Below, one piece after another: positions 58,346-64,000 of a DNA stretch of 64,000 nucleotides. The notes below the pieces were generated by a model. The model was not told the DNA's origin, did no database searches, and was given only the letters and a program-made list of their open reading frames with translations. The first letter of the stretch is position 1, and every line of letters starts with the position of its first letter. The DNA is from Chlorogloeopsis sp. ULAP01 (GTDB lineage: Bacteria; Cyanobacteriota; Cyanobacteriia; Cyanobacteriales; Nostocaceae), in contig NZ_JAUDRH010000007.1 in the NCBI RefSeq assembly GCF_030381805.1, positions 186,001 to 250,000 on the forward strand, given 5' to 3'. Made by a program: the position numbers and the translations under genes.

Positions 58346-60328
58346 ATGAATAGTGGTTCTATAGAAATTCAATTATTTTGGCAAGAACCAGTCACCGGAG
58401 AACAACGAGAACCAAGGTTGAGAGCACCAATTGCATTCGGTAGAGAATTTGCCAGAATGCCAGCTGAACATCGGGGGCAACCAGTTACCCGGATGGTGCT
58501 CAACCATGACCAAGTTTCCCGTTTTCATGCCTTAATTGAGTGGGAACAAGGTCAATTAGTGGCAAATGATCAAGGTAGTGTTAATGGCATTTACGTGAAT
58601 GGTCAACGTCAAACACGAGCCATTCTGAATAGTGGGGATCTTTTACAAATAGGCCTTTATGTAATTTCTGTCAACTTTGCAGTTCCTACTACACCCAGCC
58701 CACCTCCACAAGCTCCTAGCAGAAATTCTACTATTCAATTCAACCCCAATACCAACCTCCCAGACCCCACCTTACCTCCACAGCAACCTGTGACACCAGT
58801 GAGTAGCAATTTCCCGCCTCCGGTGTTTCAACAACAACAAATTTCTGTACAAGCACTTCATGCTACAGGCTTACCAGTAGAGGAAACAGAATATCTCGGA
58901 GTTGGGGCTGGATTAGGTAGTTTTGTTTGGATAGATTTACTGAGAATAAGTGGTGTCTCTATTGACAAAATTATCGCATTAGGTATAGATAAAGAGCCAT
59001 ACGCCCGTTATAAGCTTCTATGTCAAAATTCCCAGATTCCTTTACACGAAAGATTACGCTCTAATTCTGACTCTTGTCCTGATAATATTTGGGGCTGGCC
59101 TAGTTATGCTTTGCGAGAAGCTTGGCACGACTTTACTAAAGGCAGGCTCAATAATTCTGTGAGGCATCTATGGCAAGTTTTTGCTGAACCTACCTTTATC
59201 GAAACTTATACGCCCCGTTCTGGTAATGTATTTGATTCTATAGACCGGGAGGCAAAGCGCATCGGCTGGGATAAAATGTATCGCTTCGGGCGAGTATTGG
59301 CTATTCGTAAAACCGATGATGGCAGGTATTGTCTAGCCTATTCACGCGGACGTGGCAATCATGCTTTTTTGGTATGTCGTTATTTACACTTAGCTACTGG
59401 TTATCCAGCACTTCAGTTTCTTCCCCATTTGCAAGTTTATCGGGACAAATACGAAGACTTTAAGTCGGTTGTAAATGCCTACGAAGAACACAATCATGTC
59501 TACGAGCAATTAGAACGCCAAGGTGGCAGAATTTTGATACAAGGACGGGGAATAGTTGCTTCTCGGATTTTGCAGCGCGTTTATGAGGTACGACAGAAGA
59601 ATCCCAATATTTCTGTTTTGCACTTAATGCGATCGCCTAAACCCCAAGGCAACAAATACGGCAGTTCTCAACGTTCAGTCAAGCATCACATCGAATTGCA
59701 ACCATTTAACTGGCCAAAAGCTTGTTGGGGTGGAGAATTGCGAGAAATGCTAGAAAAATCACCTCCAGATGTACGTAAAGAATTAATATCAAATAAAGTC
59801 TGGGGAGGAACTACTACCGCCGATCGCCTAGACTGGCAACGCATTACGGAAACTGGAATCGCAGAAGGTTGGTATAAAATTCAATTTGCCGTGGTGACAA
59901 GAGTAGAACAGGATGCCAGGCAGCATATCATCACTTACATTCAAGACAAAGACTTTGGCGAAATTCAACTTCCTGCTGTTGACTTTATTATTGATGCCAC
60001 AGGCTTAGATGCCAAAGTAAAGGAAAGCCCTTTACTAAAGGATTTAGTTGAACATTACAATCTACCACTCAATCCCATGCAGCGTTTAGCAGTTGCAAAC
60101 GATTTTGAGTTAGTAGAAATGCGGAATGACAAAGCTAAAACGTATGCTGCGGGAACGATTACCTTTGGTGGCCCCTATGCAGCAGTTGATAGCTTTTTGG
60201 GCTTGCAATATGCCGCTCTTTGTGCTGTGGATAGTCTTGCTATTGCCCGTGCGCCTAAACTGCATCGCTTAGATCCTGTAAATTCCTTCAGACAGTGGCT
60301 AAAGTGGGTATTGAATCAATCTCCTTAA
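58346..60328 (+). CDS. FHA domain fused to a FAD/NAD(P)-binding oxidoreductase
   Basis: This 660-residue protein joins an N-terminal FHA domain (about 5-112, with FGREFARMP and DQVSRFHALIEWEQG) through a Pro/Gln-rich linker (about 113-175) to a flavoprotein-like domain. The latter starts at about residue 184 with a Rossmann-type stretch, EYLGVGAGLGSFVWIDLLR, and has a second dinucleotide-binding-like segment near RILIQGRGIVASRIL (about 395). The end, GTITFGGPYAAVDSFLGLQYAAL, resembles the C-terminal FAD contact of flavin monooxygenase or oxidoreductase families. A phosphothreonine-sensing domain on a redox enzyme is unusual. The substrate is unknown. Confidence 0.75.
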   Translation: MNSGSIEIQLFWQEPVTGEQREPRLRAPIAFGREFARMPAEHRGQPVTRMVLNHDQVSRFHALIEWEQGQLVANDQGSVNGIYVNGQRQTRAILNSGDLLQIGLYVISVNFAVPTTPSPPPQAPSRNSTIQFNPNTNLPDPTLPPQQPVTPVSSNFPPPVFQQQQISVQALHATGLPVEETEYLGVGAGLGSFVWIDLLRISGVSIDKIIALGIDKEPYARYKLLCQNSQIPLHERLRSNSDSCPDNIWGWPSYALREAWHDFTKGRLNNSVRHLWQVFAEPTFIETYTPRSGNVFDSIDREAKRIGWDKMYRFGRVLAIRKTDDGRYCLAYSRGRGNHAFLVCRYLHLATGYPALQFLPHLQVYRDKYEDFKSVVNAYEEHNHVYEQLERQGGRILIQGRGIVASRILQRVYEVRQKNPNISVLHLMRSPKPQGNKYGSSQRSVKHHIELQPFNWPKACWGGELREMLEKSPPDVRKELISNKVWGGTTTADRLDWQRITETGIAEGWYKIQFAVVTRVEQDARQHIITYIQDKDFGEIQLPAVDFIIDATGLDAKVKESPLLKDLVEHYNLPLNPMQRLAVANDFELVEMRNDKAKTYAAGTITFGGPYAAVDSFLGLQYAALCAVDSLAIARAPKLHRLDPVNSFRQWLKWVLNQSP

Positions 60329-60339
60329 GAGGTGACTAT

Positions 60340-60560
60340 GGATCGGGGATTAGGGACTAGAGGGGGGAGGAAAGATGGGGGAGATAGGGAAAATGGGGAA
60401 GAATTTACTCTTATTACTTCCTTACCTTCCTCACCTCCCTCATCTCCTTGTCCCCAAGTCACCTTGTCACCTTGTCCTCTTCTTCCCAATCCCCAGTACC
60501 CAGTACCCGATCCCCAATCCCCAATCCCCTATTTCCCCAATATCTGTAGCATGGAGCTGG
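60340..60560. repeat. Short tandem repeat tract
   Basis: The tract holds GGGGATTAGGGACTAGAGG, GGGGGAGATAGGG, CCTTACCTTCCTCACCTCC and CCCAATCCCCAGTACCC units. Left and right halves are broadly inverted and can pair. Two open frames here (60332-60604 and 60375-60584) are repeat translations, not genes. Confidence 0.8.
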
Positions 60561-60629
60561 AAAATATACTTGTTTATGGTGTAGAAATGTATAGAATTTT
60601 GTAAATAAATAAAATACTGTTTGTTTAAT

Positions 60630-61343
60630 ATGCAGACATTTTCAGTACCTACCTCAATGCAACTGTCTACAAGACCAACCGAAACTCAGCCTTTAAAGAT
60701 TGTCGCACTGGGGGACAGTTTAATATACGGATTTGGCGATCCGGAAGGGGGCGGCTGGGTGGAGCGACTGCGGCGGCAGTGGATGTCGCCCGATCGCGCC
60801 GGTCATGTCCTTTATAATTTGGGTGTCAGGGGCGATCGCGTCCAGCAAGTCGCCCAAAGACTAGAAGTTGAATTTCGCCATCGGGGCGAACTCCGCAATC
60901 AAGTTCCCGATTTAATAATTCTCTCAGTCGGTGTGAACGACTCTGCGCGGCTAGGTCGTGAGAATGGACGCAATTACACAGACTTTGCCATTTTTGATGT
61001 CGAAATCTCTTCTCTGCTAGAACAAGCACAGCAACTGTGTCCAGTGCTATTTGTAGGTATGGTACCAGTTGACGAAGCAAAAATGCCATTCCTCGATTGC
61101 TTCTATTACAATCACGCCGATCAGTTTCGTTACAAAGAAGCGACTCGACTTGCTTGCCAAAAACACGGAATTCCCTATCTCGATATTTTTCAAAAATGGA
61201 TGGAACGAGGAGAAAATTGGCGGTTAAGGCGTTTGAGTAATGACGGTCTTCACCCGAATACACTAGGCTATCAAGCTTTGTTAGAAGATGTTACCAATTG
61301 GGAAGCACTGGAAACTTTTCAACACAAGTCCTATTCCCATTAA
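60630..61343 (+). CDS. SGNH/GDSL-family hydrolase
   Basis: This esterase-like protein of 237 residues has the SGNH blocks: block I IVALGDSLIYGFG (nucleophile Ser near residue 31), block II glycine in NLGVRGD, block III asparagine in LSVGVNDSARLG, and block V DGLHPNTLGY with Asp and His. Relatives act as thioesterases, lysophospholipases or carbohydrate esterases. No signal peptide is evident, so it is cytoplasmic. I start at ATG 60630; ATG 60657 is a shorter alternative. Confidence 0.88.
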   Translation: MQTFSVPTSMQLSTRPTETQPLKIVALGDSLIYGFGDPEGGGWVERLRRQWMSPDRAGHVLYNLGVRGDRVQQVAQRLEVEFRHRGELRNQVPDLIILSVGVNDSARLGRENGRNYTDFAIFDVEISSLLEQAQQLCPVLFVGMVPVDEAKMPFLDCFYYNHADQFRYKEATRLACQKHGIPYLDIFQKWMERGENWRLRRLSNDGLHPNTLGYQALLEDVTNWEALETFQHKSYSH

Positions 61344-61379
61344 GCATCATCTTTTGACTTTTTGTTTTTGACTTGCTCT

Positions 61380-61814
61380 ATGACACCCACATTATTTGGT
61401 CGCTGGCAAACTCGATTATTACTGCTTATAACTGTAGGTGTAGTAGTATCCATACCCTTTGCATTAGGTTTAGTTAGTTCCCCTCCTGGCAGTGTTTATT
61501 TTTGGATACTCGGCTATGTCGCTATTTTTGGCATAGTCTGGGATGTATGTTATGATCGGTTGCAAAAGAATCGATGGGATAGAGACTGGCCAGCAATTTA
61601 TCAACTATTAGCTGGGATTTGGGAATTTATATTTGTAGTTTGTGGAGTAGCAATTTTTGGCTTTTTGCCAATTCCTCTTCCCAAAGAAGAACTACCTATT
61701 TTCTGGGTAGTGGTGCATTATAGCATTGTGTGGTTAGCGGTTTTTGTTGCTTCGCAAAGTCTAATGCGGATTATATTTCCCAAGTGGCGTTTTCGTGGCG
61801 GACAGTGGTTGTAA
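61380..61814 (+). CDS. Small multispanning membrane protein of unknown function
   Basis: From ATG 61380 this encodes 144 residues with four likely transmembrane segments: about 11-30, 38-55, 72-95 and 108-130. A charged loop (YDRLQKNRWDRDWP) lies between the second and third. The C-terminus is basic (FPKWRFRGGQWL). I recognise no family. It follows the SGNH hydrolase by 36 bases on the same strand and may be co-transcribed with it. Confidence 0.65.
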   Translation: MTPTLFGRWQTRLLLLITVGVVVSIPFALGLVSSPPGSVYFWILGYVAIFGIVWDVCYDRLQKNRWDRDWPAIYQLLAGIWEFIFVVCGVAIFGFLPIPLPKEELPIFWVVVHYSIVWLAVFVASQSLMRIIFPKWRFRGGQWL

Positions 61815-61908
61815 ATAGAAGGTAAAAGGTTGAGAGCATGAGAATTTAATTACCACTAACATTTAAGTGGGACTTCCCATAGCAACTAATAGAAAATGGC
61901 AATAAAAA

Positions 61909-62766
61909 TTACATCGCTAATCGCCGATTTCCATACCATTGACTCAAATCATCCTCGATCGCCTCAATCATCGCAATCGCCTCAGCTATTGATTTTGCAT
62001 CGGTAGTTAAAAGTGCAAACGCTCGCTCAACCCGTTTTTGATAGTCTTGCGGGCAAATAGCAAACCTACCTGCGACAGCCGTCGCCCCCTTTTCATTCAA
62101 CAGGTAATCTTCATTAAGTGCAAATAGAACCTGATTAATACACGCCACACTACGGAAACAACAACCTGCTGCGTAAACAACATCATTGCGTGCGATCGCC
62201 TTTTTTGCAACCAACAGCGAGAAACTTATTTCCCAGGCGAAAGTATCAATAGTTGCCTTTTTCAGCCCAACTGGATAGGGCTTTGTTTTTGTCTTCAAAG
62301 CTTCTAAAACTCCATCAGGATCGTAAAGCGCCTGACAAATAGCAATTTCCCCCATATAAATAGAGGACACAAAGCCATGAGGATGTCCTGGTTGATAATC
62401 AATAGTAATGCGTCCTATATGGCAATCATCAATAACACGATTGACCTTTGCCAAATCACGATAGAGAAAATCTACACCTACACCTTCTACCTGTAGCCAA
62501 CCGCCGCCGTTAATCCACTTTCCCCATTCACCAATCGCAGTAATCAAATTTTCCCGATGCTGATCATCAAGCTCACAGGCAAGACGATTGAGAGCAATTA
62601 AATCGGGTGGGTTTTCTGGATTGTAATAAATCCCCAAATCCACATCTGACTTGTGAGTGTAGTTGCCCCTTGCCCGTGAACCACCCAGTGCGATCGCTGT
62701 AATTCCCTCAATGGAACCCAAACTTGAAACAATATGATTGATGAATTGGGGCAATTCCTGATTCAT
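61909..62766 (-). CDS. Nucleotidyltransferase-fold protein (kanamycin-nucleotidyltransferase-like)
   Basis: This 285-residue protein has an N-terminal polymerase-beta-type nucleotidyltransferase fold: IALGGSRARGNYTHKSDVDLGIYY (about 23-46) contains the GS motif and the two metal-binding aspartates D-x-D. The helical C-terminal half includes FAWEISFSLLVAKKAIARNDVVYAAGCC. Relatives transfer a nucleotide to aminoglycosides or to proteins and toxins. No partner HEPN-type gene adjoins it, so a simple MNT/HEPN toxin-antitoxin pair is not supported. Confidence 0.8.
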   Translation of the reverse strand: MNQELPQFINHIVSSLGSIEGITAIALGGSRARGNYTHKSDVDLGIYYNPENPPDLIALNRLACELDDQHRENLITAIGEWGKWINGGGWLQVEGVGVDFLYRDLAKVNRVIDDCHIGRITIDYQPGHPHGFVSSIYMGEIAICQALYDPDGVLEALKTKTKPYPVGLKKATIDTFAWEISFSLLVAKKAIARNDVVYAAGCCFRSVACINQVLFALNEDYLLNEKGATAVAGRFAICPQDYQKRVERAFALLTTDAKSIAEAIAMIEAIEDDLSQWYGNRRLAM

Positions 62767-62932
62767 AGAGCGATTGTGAGATTCTTATCGCTGTCATTCT
62801 ATATTTTAAAAGCAACGCCACTGAAAGAGATTTGGCGCTCATGAACATATGCTGTGGTCGAGCAATACCTTGATTGTGGCAAGTTTAGAGGATGTTTTAA
62901 AAGTTATCTTGTCGGTAACAAAAAGTTTTAGC

Positions 62933-63045
62933 TCTCCCTAAATCCCCCAAACGGGAACTTTGATTCTGGTTCCCCCTTTTTAAGGGGGTTGGGGGATCAA
63001 TAAGTGGCAAAACTCACAGTCAACTACTGTTCAACAACCTCTTAT
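62933..63045. repeat. Dispersed CCCTAAATCCCCC repeat, copy 2
   Basis: TCCCTAAATCCCCC, the central GGAACTTTGATT, TTTTTAAGGGGGTTGGGGGA and the trailing AACAACCTCTTA match the copy at 26501-26593. It lies in the 505-base spacer before the kinase gene; the rest of that spacer is AT-rich with no recognisable gene. Confidence 0.8.
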
Positions 63046-63271
63046 AGCACCCAACTCTAGCCAATGTAATTATTTTAAAAAGTAATAAAAATAGTTTGAT
63101 TTTCATCAACAACATGATTTAATCAGAAATCAAAAAATAAATTAAAAGTTTAATAAAAAGACACAGTTTCTAGTATTTCCTTTAGGTATTATGTCCTTCA
63201 AGTAGTAAATATATCTCCATCAAATCAAATTATTGAGGGAGAAGAAAGCGCGATTATACTAGGTAAATCAA

Positions 63272-64000
63272 ATGCAAGGAAGTGTATTAGACAAGCGCTA
63301 CGAGATTATTCAGCCTTTGGGACGGGGGTTTTTTGGCGCAACTTACCTTGCTAAAGATATCCGAAGAATGGGTCGTCAGTGTGTAGTTAAGCACTTACAA
63401 CCAGGAAGTAATGACCCATACACACTGCAAGAAGCAAAAAAGCTCTTTGAATCAGAGGCAAGAACTCTAGAAAAATTGGGTCAACACGATCAGATACCCG
63501 ATCTACTGGATTACTTTCAAGAGAATAACGAATTTTATTTAGTACAGGAATTAGTAGAAGGCTATCCTCTAAATACAGAAATACTGTCTAATCAGAAATT
63601 ATCAGAAACCGAAGTTACCTTGATTGTTAAGGATGTTCTAGAGGTACTAAGCTATGTACACAAATGCCAGGTGATTCACCGTGACATCAAACCCAATAAT
63701 TTGATGCGACGGCACAAAGATAGAAAGATAGTTCTAATTGATTTTGGAGCAGTTAAACAAGTTCGGACTCAAGTAGTTAATGCTCAAGGGCAGACAAGCT
63801 TCACTCAGGTAATTGGTACTCCTGGTTATATGCCCGATGAACAACTCAGAGGTCAACCACAGTTTAATAGTGATATATACGCCGTAGGAATAACAGCAAT
63901 TCAAGCATTGACTGGAGTAGCACCAACAGAATTACTCTCAGATCCGCGTACAGGTGAAGTTATTTGGCATGGATTGGTAAAGATAAATCCTGAATTGAGA
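63272..64000 (+). CDS. Ser/Thr protein kinase (5' part, cut by window end)
   Basis: An open frame begins with ATG at 63272 and runs off the window without a stop, giving 243 residues. It is a eukaryotic-type kinase domain: glycine loop LGRGFFGATY (16-25), the ATP-anchoring lysine in CVVKHL (Lys40), catalytic loop HRDIKPNN (136-143), DFG (157-159) and activation segment IGTPGYMPDEQ. All essential residues are present, so it should be active. Cyanobacterial kinases of this type often carry further C-terminal domains, which would lie outside the window. The FHA proteins upstream are candidate readers of its phosphothreonines; this is inference. Confidence 0.92.
   Translation, partial: MQGSVLDKRYEIIQPLGRGFFGATYLAKDIRRMGRQCVVKHLQPGSNDPYTLQEAKKLFESEARTLEKLGQHDQIPDLLDYFQENNEFYLVQELVEGYPLNTEILSNQKLSETEVTLIVKDVLEVLSYVHKCQVIHRDIKPNNLMRRHKDRKIVLIDFGAVKQVRTQVVNAQGQTSFTQVIGTPGYMPDEQLRGQPQFNSDIYAVGITAIQALTGVAPTELLSDPRTGEVIWHGLVKINPELR

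Noticed and set aside
60332..60604. 90- and 69-codon open frames after the FHA-flavoprotein gene
   Set aside because: They translate short tandem repeats in two frames.
61909..62766. MNT/HEPN toxin-antitoxin pair
   Set aside because: No HEPN-type gene adjoins the nucleotidyltransferase; the protein is larger than typical MNT antitoxins.
1..64000. tRNA or rRNA genes
   Set aside because: I looked for T-arm-like and conserved rRNA stretches by eye and saw none; a covariance search would be decisive.

Overview
The window looks like chromosome from a filamentous, probably heterocyst-forming cyanobacterium (order Nostocales). The signs are: the HIP1 octamer GCGATCGC throughout coding and non-coding DNA; the cyanobacterial gene string pipX-pipY-sepF-proC; a TonB receptor with an AMIN domain; an frt-type sugar locus (frtR, frtABC, oprB, glcP) as known from Anabaena and Nostoc; and abundant short tandem repeats (CCCCAGTC-, GACGCGGG- and GCAGAAGG-like) of the kind described in heterocystous strains. 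I found no rRNA or tRNA gene, no CRISPR array and no intact transposase. The taxonomic placement is inference.

Layout. 1-6.9 kb: a methyltransferase/O-GlcNAc-transferase-like fusion, murF, an HMA-type small protein, a GNAT acetyltransferase and a PD-(D/E)XK protein. 7.3-17.9 kb: five minus-strand genes that together encode lipolysis and fatty acid beta-oxidation: alpha/beta hydrolase, acyl-CoA ligase, FadN-type hydroxyacyl-CoA dehydrogenase/enoyl-CoA hydratase, thiolase and FadE. A four-helix-bundle gene sits among them on the other strand. 18.8-22.6 kb: a Tat-exported molybdenum hydroxylase of PaoABC type. 22.7-27.8 kb: siderophore uptake (binding lipoprotein, TonB receptor, AraC/PchR-type regulator). 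28.0-30.6 kb: an XdhC-type molybdenum-enzyme chaperone coupled to a GlcD-like FAD oxidase. 30.8-35.9 kb: dTDP-rhamnose genes and two glycosyltransferases. 36.1-44.2 kb: a chorismate-using enzyme, pipX-pipY, sepF, proC and an Ski2-like helicase. 44.2-48.3 kb: a decayed IS200/IS605 tnpB end, pirin, a Nif11-like peptide, mnmH and endonuclease V. 48.4-57.2 kb: the sugar-uptake locus with palindromic LacI-type operators and a fossil of a duplicated binding-protein gene. 57.5-64 kb: two FHA-domain proteins (one fused to a flavoprotein), an SGNH hydrolase, a small membrane protein, a nucleotidyltransferase and the start of a Ser/Thr kinase.

How the genes fit together. The beta-oxidation set is the most unusual metabolic content, because cyanobacteria are generally regarded as lacking this pathway. 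Read in the direction of transcription, it runs lipase, ligase, hydratase/dehydrogenase, thiolase, acyl-CoA dehydrogenase. The ligase has a degenerate ATP-binding loop, so its activity needs testing. The sugar locus would allow uptake of external hexose through an outer-membrane porin and two inner-membrane routes, under a LacI-type repressor. The two FHA proteins and the kinase 3 kb away may form a phospho-signalling group acting on redox chemistry, but this is inference.

A recurring theme is repeat invasion. Short tandem repeats and palindromes fill most intergenic regions, and several have entered reading frames as extra linkers (FadE, FadN, the ligase, a glycosyltransferase, the chorismate enzyme, the TonB receptor).
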